A program made the position numbers and the translations under genes. 64,000 bases of DNA, taken from positions 160,854-224,853 of the forward strand of contig NZ_JAAOCA010000005.1 of NCBI RefSeq assembly GCF_014694385.1. Direction: 5' to 3'. The DNA is from Pseudomonas typographi. Lineage in GTDB: Bacteria; Pseudomonadota; Gammaproteobacteria; Pseudomonadales; Pseudomonadaceae. The notes beneath the pieces were generated by a model that saw only the letters and a list, made by a program, of their open reading frames with translations, made no database searches and had not been told where the DNA came from. Positions 42,738 to 52,695 of the stretch are shown piece after piece. Each line of letters opens with the position of its first letter. Positions within the stretch are counted from its first letter, which is position 1.

Positions 42738-44960
42738 TCAGCGCAGCCGCCAAAAGCGCCGTTGCTCACGCAGCCCACGCACGCGGTCATAACTGCCCAA
42801 GTGCAGCTGCAGCGCGCCGTGCAAGGCCGTGTCGTGGATACGCAGCCCGCGCGCCTGATAACGGGCCAACACCTCGGCATGGGGGTGGCCAAAACGGTTG
42901 CCGGTGCCGCGCGGCACCAGCACGCCGGTGGGCTGCAAGTGGTCGAGCAACGCTGCGCTGGAAGAGGTGCGGCTGCCGTGATGGGGCGCCTGTAGCCAGT
43001 CGGCGCGCCACGCCGGGCGCTCGGCGACCAACGCGCGTTCGGCGGCCGCGTCGATGTCGCCGGCCAGCAGCAGGCGCTCGCCGCCCGCTTCGATCAACAA
43101 CACGCAGGAGGCTGGGTTGCTTTCCCGTGCGTCGGCCCAGCGCCACTGAGAAAAGCGCACGCCATCCCAGGCCCAGGCATGGCCACTCTCACACGGCTGT
43201 AACCGCCACTGGGGCGGCAGGTGTTGCGGGTCGCCGGCTACCCGGCGCGCCACCGGCACACTGGCCAGCACCGTGGCGGCGCCCCCATAGTGGTCCAGGT
43301 GGGCGTGGCTGATCACCAGCGTATCCAGCGCGCCGACGCCCAGCGCACGCAAGCTGGGCAGCACCACTTGGCGCCCAGCGTTGCGCTCGCCACTGCCCGG
43401 GCCGGTGTCGTAAAGCAGTGCATGCTGGCGGGTGCGCACCAACACCGCCAGGCCCTGGCCCACATCGAGCTGCCATACCTGTGCCTGGCCGTGCGCCACC
43501 TGCGGCGCTGGTGCCCACACCAGCAAAGCGAAGGGCGCCATACCCAGCCAGCGCCCTGGCAGCCCTGCCGGGGCGAGCAGCAACACGCTGCCCGCCGCGA
43601 TGGCCGGCCAAGCCCAGGCGGGGGGCGCGGGCACATACAGCGCCGGCGAAACCGCCGCCAGCGCACCGAGCACCCTGAACAGCCCCGCCAACGACACCCC
43701 CACGGCCCACAGCAGCCACTCACCCACCGGCCCCAGCGCCAGCAACGCCGTGCCCAGCAGCGCCCAAGGCAACACCAACACGCCCACCCACGGCACCGCC
43801 AGCAGGTTCGCCAGCGGGCCGGTAGGGCTGACTGGCAAGCCCCACGCCACCAGCAACGGCATCAGCCCGATCGCCAGCACCCACTGCGGGCGCGACCAGG
43901 CTTGCCAGGGCTTCCAGCCGCCCAGCCGGCCACCCAACGCCAGCAGCAGCACGGCAACGGCCATGAACGATAACCAAAACCCTTGGCGCAGGCTGGCCAG
44001 CGGCTCGAACACCAACACCGCACACAGCGCCCCGAGTAACGGCTGGGCCAGCCCCAACCGGCGAAAGCGCAGGCGCCACAGCAGCACCACGAACAACATG
44101 GCGCAAGCCCGCTGCACCGGCACCGCGAAGCCGGCCAGGCAGCCATAACCCAACGCGCCGGCCATGGCCGCGGCACACGCCACCGGCAACCAGGGCCAGC
44201 GTAGCGGCCACAGGCCCAGCCGGGCCAAGCCTGCCACCGCGCCATACAGCAAGCCGGCGAACAGCCCGATATGCTGCCCGGAAATCACCAACAAATGCAC
44301 GGTGCCGGTGTCTTGCAGCATTTGCCACTGCGCCACCGACAAGCCGCGGGTATCGCCGAGCACCAAGGCGGCAATCACCGCTTCGTAGCCGAAGGCATCG
44401 ACCTGGCGCAAACGCTCGCCCAGCGCGCCGCGCCAGCGGCCACTGGCGGCCTCGGCCAAACGGTGGCCATCCTTCACCGCCCCCACTGCGCCAATGCGTT
44501 GGGCCAGTAACCAGGCCTCATGGTCGAAGCCGCCCGGGTTGACCTGCCCCCGAGGGGCGCGCAGGGTAACGGCCAGGCGCCAGCGCTCGCCGCTGCGCAC
44601 CTCGGGGCCAGCAAACCACGACAGCCGCAGTGAGGCTGGCAAGCGCGCGCGGCGCGCCTGTACGTGGTCCAGTTCGAAGCGCACGCTCTGCCCATCGTGG
44701 CGCGGCAGGCCTACCACACGCCCCTCCAGCCATAGGGTTTGCCCATCCAATGCGGGCGCCAGGCGGTCGTCCAGCGCACGCTGGGCGCTGAAACACGCCC
44801 AGCACAGCCCCAGCAAAAACAACCCGGGGGCCCACCAGCGCCGAGCCAGGCACAGCCCCGCCAGGCCCACGCCGAGCGCCAGCATCCACGCCGGTGGCAG
44901 CGCGGGCAACCCGCACAGCGCCAGTAGCCCAGCCGCCAACGCAGCCATCCTCAACACCAT
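42738..44960 (-). CDS. comEC: ComEC/Rec2-family DNA internalisation protein
   Basis: 740 residues. Inner-membrane channel for single-stranded DNA uptake in natural transformation. An N-terminal hydrophobic and OB-like DUF4131 region, a competence domain with about 8-10 membrane helices (about 200-480), and a C-terminal metallo-beta-lactamase domain with ISHAHLDHYGGA and a late HHGSRTSSS motif. AAGGA precedes the ATG. Length and motifs suggest it is intact. Confidence 0.92.
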   Translation of the reverse strand: MVLRMAALAAGLLALCGLPALPPAWMLALGVGLAGLCLARRWWAPGLFLLGLCWACFSAQRALDDRLAPALDGQTLWLEGRVVGLPRHDGQSVRFELDHVQARRARLPASLRLSWFAGPEVRSGERWRLAVTLRAPRGQVNPGGFDHEAWLLAQRIGAVGAVKDGHRLAEAASGRWRGALGERLRQVDAFGYEAVIAALVLGDTRGLSVAQWQMLQDTGTVHLLVISGQHIGLFAGLLYGAVAGLARLGLWPLRWPWLPVACAAAMAGALGYGCLAGFAVPVQRACAMLFVVLLWRLRFRRLGLAQPLLGALCAVLVFEPLASLRQGFWLSFMAVAVLLLALGGRLGGWKPWQAWSRPQWVLAIGLMPLLVAWGLPVSPTGPLANLLAVPWVGVLVLPWALLGTALLALGPVGEWLLWAVGVSLAGLFRVLGALAAVSPALYVPAPPAWAWPAIAAGSVLLLAPAGLPGRWLGMAPFALLVWAPAPQVAHGQAQVWQLDVGQGLAVLVRTRQHALLYDTGPGSGERNAGRQVVLPSLRALGVGALDTLVISHAHLDHYGGAATVLASVPVARRVAGDPQHLPPQWRLQPCESGHAWAWDGVRFSQWRWADARESNPASCVLLIEAGGERLLLAGDIDAAAERALVAERPAWRADWLQAPHHGSRTSSSAALLDHLQPTGVLVPRGTGNRFGHPHAEVLARYQARGLRIHDTALHGALQLHLGSYDRVRGLREQRRFWRLR

Positions 44961-45105
44961 TGCCGTTCATCCTTGAACCCTGGGACCGCTGTGGTGTTTA
45001 GCCCAAGGTGGCGGGGCGCGCTTTAAATAATTGTCACAAAAAGCACAGGGCAATGCTGCCACAGCGGGGCATACTGCCGGCCGACCTGCCGCCTGTGTAA
45101 ACACC

Positions 45106-45633
45106 ATGGCCCGCCGCCTGTTACGCCGCTACTTCCCTGCCCCGGCTGCGCTACGCGCGCATCGCTCACTGCGTTTTCTCGGCCCGCTGCTCGAACGGCC
45201 CAGCCTGTGGCACCTTAACCGCCGCGCAGTGGCCCGGGGCACCTGTATCGGCCTGTTCGCAGCCTTGTTGCCGCTGCCCATGCAAATGCTGCTGGCCGCC
45301 ACGCTCGCCGTGCCGGCGCGCGCCAACCTGCCCATCGCCGTAGGCCTTGTGTGGTTGACCAACCCACTGACCATGCCCGCGGTGTTCTATTGCACATACA
45401 AGCTGGGCGCCTGGCTGTTGGGCGTGCCCCCCCGGCAGCTCCCCCAAGGTGTGACGTGGGAATGGCTCAGCAACCAACTGGCAACGATGTGGCAACCTTT
45501 TTTGTTGGGCTCGGTGGCCAGCGCCACGGTGCTGGCGCTGGCCGGGTACTACGCCACGCTGGGGTTCTGGCGTTGGCGGGTGGGGCGGCAATGGCGGCGC
45601 CGGCATAAACCGCCGCCGCCGTCACGAGCCTGA
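45106..45633 (+). CDS. DUF2062 membrane protein
   Basis: 175 residues from an ATG at 45106; the frame is open upstream but without a better start. Three hydrophobic helices and the DUF2062 pattern GTCIGLFAALLPLPMQM and WLTNPLTMPAVFY. Arg-rich ends face the cytosol. It diverges from comEC and converges on the ABC permease. Function unknown. Confidence 0.85.
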   Translation: MARRLLRRYFPAPAALRAHRSLRFLGPLLERPSLWHLNRRAVARGTCIGLFAALLPLPMQMLLAATLAVPARANLPIAVGLVWLTNPLTMPAVFYCTYKLGAWLLGVPPRQLPQGVTWEWLSNQLATMWQPFLLGSVASATVLALAGYYATLGFWRWRVGRQWRRRHKPPPPSRA

Positions 45634-45639
45634 AGGGGG

Positions 45640-46416
45640 TTACGAGCGCATACCCCGGCCGCTGACCAGCAAGCGGGCGCAGAACACATACAGCACCACC
45701 GCAGCCACCAGCATGAAGCTGATCGCCACACCGATACGGATGTCCGATACACCCAAGATGCCATAGCGGAACGAGTTGACCATGTGCAATACCGGGTTGG
45801 CCAACGACAGCGTTTGCCAGATCGGCGGCAGCAGGTTGATCGAATAGAACACCCCACCCAGGTAGGTCAGGGGCGTAAGCACGAAGGTCGGGATAATCGA
45901 GATATCATCGAAATTGCGCGCGAATACGGCGTTGACGAAGCCCAGCAGCGAGAAGATGGTGGCCGTGAGCAGTACCACCAACACCGTGATGCCCAGGTGG
46001 TGCACCTGCAGGTCGGTGAAAAACAGCGACAGCAGCGACACGATCAACCCCACCGCCAAGCCACGCAGCACGCCGCCCAGGGCATAGCCGATAAGAATGG
46101 TGTGAGGGGACACCGGCGAGACCATCAGTTCTTCGATCGAGCGCTGGAACTTCGCACCGAAGAAACTCGACACCACGTTGCCATACGAGTTGGTGATCAC
46201 CGACATCATGATCAGCCCGGGCACGATGTACTGCATGTAGGTGAACCCGCCCATGCCACCGATCTGCCGGCCAATCAGGTTTCCAAAGATCACGAAGTAC
46301 AACACCATGGTGATCGCCGGCGGCAGTAGGGTTTGCGGCCAGATCCGCATGAAGCGGCGGATTTCACGGTAGACGATGGTCTGCAGCGCCACCAGGTTGG
46401 CGGAAAACTCGCTCAT
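45640..46416 (-). CDS. ABC-2 type transporter permease (YadH-like)
   Basis: 258 residues with six hydrophobic segments typical of ABC-2 permeases. YREIRRFMRIWPQTLLPPAITMVLYFVIFG at the N-terminus and YLGGVFYSINLLPPIWQTLSLANPVLHMV near the C-terminus match the YadH group. Its start overlaps the ATPase stop by 4 bases, so the two form one exporter; substrate unknown. Confidence 0.92.
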   Translation of the reverse strand: MSEFSANLVALQTIVYREIRRFMRIWPQTLLPPAITMVLYFVIFGNLIGRQIGGMGGFTYMQYIVPGLIMMSVITNSYGNVVSSFFGAKFQRSIEELMVSPVSPHTILIGYALGGVLRGLAVGLIVSLLSLFFTDLQVHHLGITVLVVLLTATIFSLLGFVNAVFARNFDDISIIPTFVLTPLTYLGGVFYSINLLPPIWQTLSLANPVLHMVNSFRYGILGVSDIRIGVAISFMLVAAVVLYVFCARLLVSGRGMRS

Positions 46417-47345
46417 AAAGCTATCCTCGCCAGGTTTCTTTCCACCAGTGCCACGAACAGTTCCTCCAGGCGGTTGGTTTTGTTGCGCAGGCTGGCCACT
46501 TCGATGTTCTGTAAAGCCAGTTGCCCAAACAGGCTGGTAATACCGGCCTCTTTGTCGACCTGTACCTCAAGGGTGTGGGCGTCTACCAGGCGGCACGGGT
46601 AGCCGTTAAGCACCGGGGGCGCTTGTAGGTCTTGGCGAAGGTCGAGCAGGAAGGTTTCGACGTTAAGCTTACCGAGCAGCTGGCGCATGCTAGTGTTCTC
46701 AACGATGGTGCCACGGTCGATGATACCGATATGGCGGCACAGCTGTTCGGCCTCTTCCAGGTAGTGGGTGGTGAGGATGATCGTGGTGCCCTGGCGATTG
46801 AGCTCGGTCAAAAACGTCCACATCGAGCGGCGCAGCTCGATATCAACGCCTGCGGTGGGCTCATCGAGAATCAACAAGCGCGGCTCATGCACCAACGCGC
46901 GAGCGATCATCAAGCGCCGCTTCATACCGCCGGAGAGTGAGCGCGAAGGGGTATCGCGCTTGTCCCATAGGCCCAATTGGGTCAGGTACCGTTCGGCCCG
47001 CTCCTTGGCCTGCTTCACCGGGATACCGTAGTAACCGGCTTGGGTCACGACGATGTCGAAGGTTTTTTCGAACTGGTTGAAGTTGAATTCTTGCGGCACC
47101 ACACCGATGCAGCGTTTAAGTTGCGCGCTCTGGCGGTCCAGGTCATGGCCGAACACACTTACGCTGCCGCCGGTTTTATTGACTAAGGTGGAGAGCACGC
47201 CAATGGTGGTGGACTTGCCGGCACCGTTGGGGCCGAGCAAGGCGAAGAAATCGCCTTCGGCCACGTCCAGGTCGATGCCCTTCAGGGCTTGGAAACCGTT
47301 ACCGTAGGTTTTGGCAAGCTGCCGGATGGACAGGGCTGAGGTCAT
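46413..47345 (-). CDS. ABC transporter ATPase (YadG-like)
   Basis: 310 residues from MTSALSIRQLAKTYGNG; a GTG 4 codons earlier lacks a ribosome site. Walker A GPNGAGKST, signature RSLSGGMKRR, Walker B LLILDEPTAGVD, then the H-loop TTHYLEEAEQL. Partner of the permease at 45640. Confidence 0.94.
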   Translation of the reverse strand: MTSALSIRQLAKTYGNGFQALKGIDLDVAEGDFFALLGPNGAGKSTTIGVLSTLVNKTGGSVSVFGHDLDRQSAQLKRCIGVVPQEFNFNQFEKTFDIVVTQAGYYGIPVKQAKERAERYLTQLGLWDKRDTPSRSLSGGMKRRLMIARALVHEPRLLILDEPTAGVDIELRRSMWTFLTELNRQGTTIILTTHYLEEAEQLCRHIGIIDRGTIVENTSMRQLLGKLNVETFLLDLRQDLQAPPVLNGYPCRLVDAHTLEVQVDKEAGITSLFGQLALQNIEVASLRNKTNRLEELFVALVERNLARIAL

Positions 47346-47745
47346 GTCAGGCTTCACTTGTTGTTCGCTTTAAAGCAATTCGTTGCCCGGAGATGGGGGC
47401 GAATGTCACCTTTGCAACGTTTGCGCCTTATTAATGTTCCGGGGGTTCGGTAAATAAGTACAGCCAAGGCGATTGATAGTCACTATCGATGCGGCACGGC
47501 CAGAGCGCAGGGCGCGTCGCTTCCGGGTATTTCCGGCGCCCATGCCATGCTTCGAGGCGTGGCGCGGCCAGGCGTTCGATTGGTATTTCATACCCTGTAC
47601 GTGCCAAGCCACTGCGTGGCGGCGGGGCCGTTTAGCCCGCCGCGTTGGCACGAACGCCCATGGCCGGCGCCAGTCATTAGGCCCGCACCCAGCGAACCGA
47701 CTAAGCTGCTGGGACGAACCGAGCGCGGGCCCGAGGAGGCTGCAT
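47346..47745. other. 400-bp divergent intergenic region
   Basis: Separates the ABC ATPase and fadE. It contains promoters for both. An open frame in phase with fadE runs through it but has atypical composition and is probably non-coding. An imperfect palindrome GCAACGTTTGC at about 47417-47427 resembles fatty-acid-regulator half sites, but too weakly to call. Confidence 0.5.
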
Positions 47746-50193
47746 ATGCTGTTGTTGTGGATCGTGGTACTGCTGTTGGGCATCACCTGGCTCGGCCACC
47801 GCCGGGCGGCCGCCGGCCCAGCGCTGGGCATCGTGGCCGTTTACCTACTGGTATGGGGCCTGCTGGGCAAAGGCCCAGGGGGGCTATTGCTGCTGTGCTG
47901 GTTGCTGTGGGCCGCGGTGGCGGGGTTTGTGTTTCTGCCTGGCCTGCGCCAGCGCCTGTTCACCCGCCGCTTGTTCGCCTGGTTTCGCAAAACCCTGCCG
48001 CCGATGTCGAGCACCGAGCGCGAAGCCATCGACGCCGGCACTGTGTGGTGGGATGGCCAACTGTTCAGTGGCCGCCCTGACTGGCATACCCTGCTCAATT
48101 ACCCCAAGGCGCAATTGAACGCCGAAGAACAAGCCTTCATCGACGGCCCCACCGAGGCGCTGTGCGAAATGCTCAGCGATTGGCAAGTGGGGCAGGATCT
48201 GGACCTGCCCCCCGAAGCCTGGGCGTACATCAAGGAACAGGGTTTTTTCGCCCTGATCATTCCCAAGCAATACGGCGGCAAGGGCTTTTCGGCCTATGCG
48301 CATTCACAGGTGGCGATGAAACTTGCCACCCGCAGCGGCGACCTGGCATCCACGGTCATGGTGCCCAACTCGCTGGGCCCTGCCGAGTTGCTGTTGCACT
48401 ACGGCACCGACGAACAACGCGATTATTACCTGCCGCGCCTGGCCCGCGGCGAAGAAATCCCCTGCTTCGCCCTCACCGGCCCCATGGCCGGTTCCGATGC
48501 CGGCGCCATGCCAGATGTGGGCATCGTTTGCACCGGCCAATGGCAAGGCGAAGAAGTACTGGGCCTGCGCCTGACCTGGGAAAAACGCTACATCACCTTG
48601 GGGCCGGTGGCGACCCTGCTGGGCCTGGCTTTCAAGGCCTACGATCCCGACCACCTGTTGGGCGATAAAACCGAGCTGGGCATCAGCCTGGCTTTGATCC
48701 CCACCGCCACCCCCGGGGTGGTCATTGGCCGCCGCCACTTGCCCCTGGGCGCGGCGTTCATGAACGGCCCCAATAGCGGCAAGGATGTATTCGTGCCGTT
48801 GTCGGCGTTGATCGGCGGCCAGCCCATGCTCGGCAAGGGCTGGATGATGCTGATGAACTGCCTGTCGGTGGGCCGTTCCATCTCGCTGCCGGCAGTGGGC
48901 ACGGGCATGGCCAAATACACCAGCTTGGTCACCGGGCAATACGCCCGCATTCGCGAGCAGTTCAACGTGCCGCTGAGCGCATTCGAGGGTATCCAGGAGG
49001 CCATGGGCCGCATCGGCGGCAATGCCTGGCTGATGGACAGCGCGCGGATTCTTACCGCCAACGCAGTCGACCTCGGTGAGAAGCCCTCGGTGCTGTCGGC
49101 GATTCTCAAGTACCACCTCACCGAGCGCGGCCGCGAGTGCATCGCCCATGCCATGGACGTGCACGGCGGCAAGGCGATCATCGCCGGGCCGAATAACTAC
49201 CTGGCACGCAACTGGCTGGCCGCGCCGATTTTCATCACCGTGGAAGGGGCGAACATCCTCTCGCGCAACCTGATGATCTTCGGCCAGGGGGCGATCCGCT
49301 GCCACCCCTTCGTGCTCCGGGAAATGGCCGCGGTGCAAGAGCCAGATCGGCAACGCGGCCTCGAACGCTTCGATGGCCTGTTGCTTGAGCATATCGGCTT
49401 CGCCTTCGGCAACGCCTGCAGCACGCTGGCGCTGAACCTGGGGCTTGGGCATTTCGAGCGCCAGCCAGGCGATGCCCTGAGCCAGCGCTATTTCCGCGCG
49501 CTGAACCGGCAGGCGGCGGCCTTCGCCCTGGTGGCGGACGTGGCCATGATGCTGCTCGGTGGCACTCTCAAGCGCCGGGAACGGCTGTCGGCGCGCCTGG
49601 GTGATGTGCTGAGCCATCTGTACCTGGGCAGTGCCGCGCTCAAGCGTTACCACGACCTGCAAACACCGGAGCATTTGCAACCCCTGGTGCGTTGGGCCAT
49701 GGAAGAAAGCCTGGGCAAGGCCGAAGAAGCCTTGAACAAGCTGCTCGACAATTTTCCCAACCGGTTGATTGGCGGCCTGCTGCGGGCACTGGTGTTCCCC
49801 TTCGGCCGGCGCCAGCGTGGCACCCGCGACGCGCTGGACGCGCAGGTCGCCGAACTGATCGGGCGACCCAGCGGCGACCCTGCCCTGGAAGCGCTGCTCG
49901 AAGGCTGCTACCGCCCGCAATCGGCCGACGACGCGGTGGGCGCGTTGCAAGCGGCCTGCGACCTGCTAGATGCCGCCGGGCCTGCACAGCACAAGCTACA
50001 GGCGGCACTGAAAAGTGGCCAACTGCGGCCGTTACCGGGGCAAGACCCAGTAGATGCCGCCGTGGCTGCAGGCGTGCTGCAGCTTGCCGAGGCGCAACGC
50101 CTGCAACAGGCCCATGCCGCCCGGCGCAAGGTGATCGACGTGGACGACTTTTCCAAGGAGCAGCTGTTGCCCAGCGCGGGCAAAGTGCGCTGA
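47746..50193 (+). CDS. fadE: Acyl-CoA dehydrogenase, FadE type
   Basis: 815 residues from MLLLWIVVLLLGITWLG, with GAGGAGG 6 bases upstream; the frame is open 91 codons further but the extension lacks family features. Two N-terminal hydrophobic helices precede the FAD-dependent dehydrogenase core (FALTGPMAGSDAGAM) and the DUF1974 C-terminal domain. Performs the first beta-oxidation step. Length equals E. coli FadE, confirming the start. Confidence 0.95.
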   Translation: MLLLWIVVLLLGITWLGHRRAAAGPALGIVAVYLLVWGLLGKGPGGLLLLCWLLWAAVAGFVFLPGLRQRLFTRRLFAWFRKTLPPMSSTEREAIDAGTVWWDGQLFSGRPDWHTLLNYPKAQLNAEEQAFIDGPTEALCEMLSDWQVGQDLDLPPEAWAYIKEQGFFALIIPKQYGGKGFSAYAHSQVAMKLATRSGDLASTVMVPNSLGPAELLLHYGTDEQRDYYLPRLARGEEIPCFALTGPMAGSDAGAMPDVGIVCTGQWQGEEVLGLRLTWEKRYITLGPVATLLGLAFKAYDPDHLLGDKTELGISLALIPTATPGVVIGRRHLPLGAAFMNGPNSGKDVFVPLSALIGGQPMLGKGWMMLMNCLSVGRSISLPAVGTGMAKYTSLVTGQYARIREQFNVPLSAFEGIQEAMGRIGGNAWLMDSARILTANAVDLGEKPSVLSAILKYHLTERGRECIAHAMDVHGGKAIIAGPNNYLARNWLAAPIFITVEGANILSRNLMIFGQGAIRCHPFVLREMAAVQEPDRQRGLERFDGLLLEHIGFAFGNACSTLALNLGLGHFERQPGDALSQRYFRALNRQAAAFALVADVAMMLLGGTLKRRERLSARLGDVLSHLYLGSAALKRYHDLQTPEHLQPLVRWAMEESLGKAEEALNKLLDNFPNRLIGGLLRALVFPFGRRQRGTRDALDAQVAELIGRPSGDPALEALLEGCYRPQSADDAVGALQAACDLLDAAGPAQHKLQAALKSGQLRPLPGQDPVDAAVAAGVLQLAEAQRLQQAHAARRKVIDVDDFSKEQLLPSAGKVR

Positions 50194-50204
50194 ACGCCGG
50201 CCAG

Positions 50205-51371
50205 TCAAGCCGGCATGCGCACCTCGGCCAGCCCCAACCAGTCGGCCAGTGCCTGCAATTGCTCACCCAGGGCCGCCCTGCCAGCGGCATCCAGGCCCAC
50301 GCTCTCTTGGTGCAGCGCGTGGACCACCAGGGCACCGCTGGCGCGGTCCGCACGCACGTCCACGCGGGCTTCGATGCGTTCTTGGTGCAGGAACGGCATC
50401 ACGTAATAGCCAAAGGTGCGCTTGGCCGGCGGCAAGTAGAACTCCAGCCGGTAGCGGAATTCGAACAAACGCTCCACGCGCTCACGTACCCACAGCAGTG
50501 AATCGAACGGTGACAGCAGCGCACTGGCCGCCACCTTGCGCGGCACCTTGACGGCGGGCAGGCACCAAGCCGGTTGGCGCCAATGCTCGACCTTGCAACG
50601 CAGCAAGGCACCCTCTTCTTCAAGCTCGACCAAGCGCGCCTTGGTGTCGGCGGGGGCCAAGCGAAAATACTCGCGCAGGTCTTTTTCCGTGGCCACGCCC
50701 AGCGCCTGGGCGGCATGCAGCAGTAAGGCGCGTTGGGCGTCTGCCTCGGTAGGGGTGGGCTGCGCCAGGATCGACGCGGGTAATACCCGCTCGGGCATAT
50801 CGTAAAGGCGCTCAAAACCTCGACGGCTGGCCACGCATAGCTCACCGGCGGCGAACAGCCACTCCAGTGCCTGTTTTTCTTCACTCCAGTCCCACCATGG
50901 CCCGGCTTTGCCCTCACGGGTGCTCAGCGCGCCCGCACCCACGGGCCCACGGGCCGCCACTTGGCCCAGCACGCGGTTGAGTACGCCGGTGTTTTCCCGG
51001 CCAAAACGTGCCAAACCCTGATAGATGCCCGCACCTTGGGCAGCGCGGGCCTGCCGCCAACGCAACAATGGCTGCAGGCACAGCGGCAACAACGACGCCT
51101 CATGGCCCCAGGCTTCGAACAGCTGCTGGTGGCGGCGGCCGCCCCAAGCCAACCGGTCTAGGGCCTCGCGTGGGTAGGGCCCAAGCCGGGAGAACAGCGG
51201 CAGGTAGTGCGACCGCACCACAGCGTTGACCGAATCCAATTGCAAAGCGCCAAGGCGCTCAAGCATGGCCAACAGGTGGCGCGCGGTCACGCCGCGGGCA
51301 CGGCCACCGAAACCCTGGGCGCTGAGGCCGATACGGCGGGCTTGGGCAATGCTCAGTTCGATAGGGGCCAA
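50205..51371 (-). CDS. YcaQ-type winged-helix DNA glycosylase
   Basis: 388 residues. The AlkX/YcaQ HTH_42 family unhooks interstrand crosslinks. The catalytic QxD motif is QLD at residues 44-46 (GALQLDSVNAVVRSHYLP); WGHEASLLP and LSPFDSLLWVRERV are also family hallmarks. Convergent with fadE, with a short GCCGGC hairpin between (50196-50214). Confidence 0.88.
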   Translation of the reverse strand: MAPIELSIAQARRIGLSAQGFGGRARGVTARHLLAMLERLGALQLDSVNAVVRSHYLPLFSRLGPYPREALDRLAWGGRRHQQLFEAWGHEASLLPLCLQPLLRWRQARAAQGAGIYQGLARFGRENTGVLNRVLGQVAARGPVGAGALSTREGKAGPWWDWSEEKQALEWLFAAGELCVASRRGFERLYDMPERVLPASILAQPTPTEADAQRALLLHAAQALGVATEKDLREYFRLAPADTKARLVELEEEGALLRCKVEHWRQPAWCLPAVKVPRKVAASALLSPFDSLLWVRERVERLFEFRYRLEFYLPPAKRTFGYYVMPFLHQERIEARVDVRADRASGALVVHALHQESVGLDAAGRAALGEQLQALADWLGLAEVRMPA

Positions 51372-51418
51372 GCGTGTGCCTTACTGAATAGGAAAATGTG
51401 AGCCTAGTGTAGTGGTCC

Positions 51419-51493
51419 GGACCTTCGCACAAGCATTGACCTGAGCATTTTGTTACCGGGCAAGGCCGTAGCGCGTCATGGCAGGGCTATGGC
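51419..51493 (+). repeat. Dispersed intergenic repeat, copy B
   Basis: GGACCTTCGCACAAGCATTG at the left, GGGCAAGG 40 bases on, and GTCATGGCAGGGCTATGGC at the right. The left part matches copy A; the right two blocks match copy C (54207-54283). Lies between ycaQ and the DUF1127 gene. Confidence 0.65.
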
Positions 51494-51529
51494 CAGGCGC
51501 GGCCATGGGCACCGGCGCCTGCACCCGTT

Positions 51530-51742
51530 TCATTTGCGCAGCGGGTCATCCCAAAACGGCCGCGCGCTTTCAGCATAAGTATCCGCACGGGTCAGGCCCA
51601 GGTCTTTGAGGGCGGCATCGCCTAATTGCGCCAAAAGGTGGCGCTGCTGGTACAACTCGTACCACCGGCGCAACCGGCTTATCCCCGCCAGGGCGGCCAG
51701 CTGCTGGGGTGCTACGGTGGCATAGCCTGCTTGACGTTTCAT
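51530..51742 (-). CDS. DUF1127 small protein
   Basis: 70 residues from an ATG with GGAGG 8 bases upstream. The C-terminal half carries the DUF1127 pattern: RWYELYQQRHLLAQLGDAALKDLGLTRAD, an arginine-containing helix pair ending in GLTR. Such small proteins have been linked to stress, metabolism and RNA binding in other bacteria. It diverges from a LysR gene (start 51805) with 62 bases between. Confidence 0.85.
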   Translation of the reverse strand: MKRQAGYATVAPQQLAALAGISRLRRWYELYQQRHLLAQLGDAALKDLGLTRADTYAESARPFWDDPLRK

Positions 51743-51804
51743 GGTGGTGCCCTCCTGAAGTGGATGGCGCCAGTCTGCTAGCAGGTGTAGGATCAAACTA
51801 ACGA

Positions 51805-52695
51805 ATGTTTCTGATGCGACCCATCTCGGAGTTTGATCCATTGTCCAACTACCAAAGCATCGACTCCGAGGTATTACGCACCTTTGTAGCCATCGCCGAC
51901 GAAGGTGGCTTTACCAAAGCGTCGGAAAAGGTCAACCGCACCCAATCGGCCGTAAGCATGCAAATGAAACGGCTGGAAGAAGACGTGCTGCAGCGCCGCT
52001 TGTTCGAGCGTGATGGCCGGCAGATGCGCCTAACAGCCGAAGGCCAGGTACTGCTCGGCTACGCGCGGCGGATTCTTAAACTGCACAGCGAGGTGATCAA
52101 CACCCTGCGCGAACCGCAGATGGTCGGCACCGTACGCATTGGCACACCCGACGACTATGCGATGCGCTTTCTGCCGGGCATCCTCTCCGGGTTCGCCCAA
52201 GCCTACCCGCTGGTGCAAGTGGAGGTGCACTGCGAAACGTCGCGGCAATTGCTGCAACGCAACGACCTGGACTTGAGCATCGTGACCCGCCAGCCCGGGG
52301 AAGAAATGGGCCAGTTACTACGCCAAGAACGCTTGGTCTGGACCGAAGCGGAAGGTTTCGCCCCCCACGAACAAGAGCCCATGCCGCTGGCGATGTTCAA
52401 CGGCGACTGTTTTTGCCGGCTGTGGGCATGCAATGCCCTGGAAGTTAGCCAGCGCGCCTACCGCCTGGCATACACCAGCCCGAGCCTGTCGGCGATCATG
52501 GCGGTGGTCAGCACCGGGCTGGCGGTCACCGCGCAATTGCAAAGCCTGATCACGCCGGGGTTGCGCGTGCTCGGGGCGGCCGAGGGTTTGCCGCAATTGC
52601 CACTGGCCAATGTGATGCTGGTGCGCAACGCGGCTAGCCAGTCGCCGATGATCGACGCGTTGGCTGGGCACATCGCCGAAGGGTTCAAGCTTTGA
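51805..52695 (+). CDS. LysR-family regulator, LrhA/HexA-like
   Basis: 296 residues; an ATG three codons in (51814) is equally possible. HTH at about 20-78 with DEGGFTKASEKVNRTQSAVSMQMKRLE, whose wording is close to the LrhA/HexA/PecT group. Substrate-binding domain follows. The DUF1127 gene is divergent and a natural candidate target; TauE-type permease follows convergently. Confidence 0.9.
   Translation: MFLMRPISEFDPLSNYQSIDSEVLRTFVAIADEGGFTKASEKVNRTQSAVSMQMKRLEEDVLQRRLFERDGRQMRLTAEGQVLLGYARRILKLHSEVINTLREPQMVGTVRIGTPDDYAMRFLPGILSGFAQAYPLVQVEVHCETSRQLLQRNDLDLSIVTRQPGEEMGQLLRQERLVWTEAEGFAPHEQEPMPLAMFNGDCFCRLWACNALEVSQRAYRLAYTSPSLSAIMAVVSTGLAVTAQLQSLITPGLRVLGAAEGLPQLPLANVMLVRNAASQSPMIDALAGHIAEGFKL

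Noticed and set aside
47473..47745. N-terminal extension of fadE
   Set aside because: The strong ribosome site and family length support the start at 47746.
48304..49950. 548-codon minus-strand open frame
   Set aside because: Lies entirely opposite fadE and shows only low-complexity composition.
50196..50214. Terminator between fadE and the YcaQ-type gene
   Set aside because: GCCGGC/GCCGGC arms are only 6 bp with no T-tract; too weak to call.
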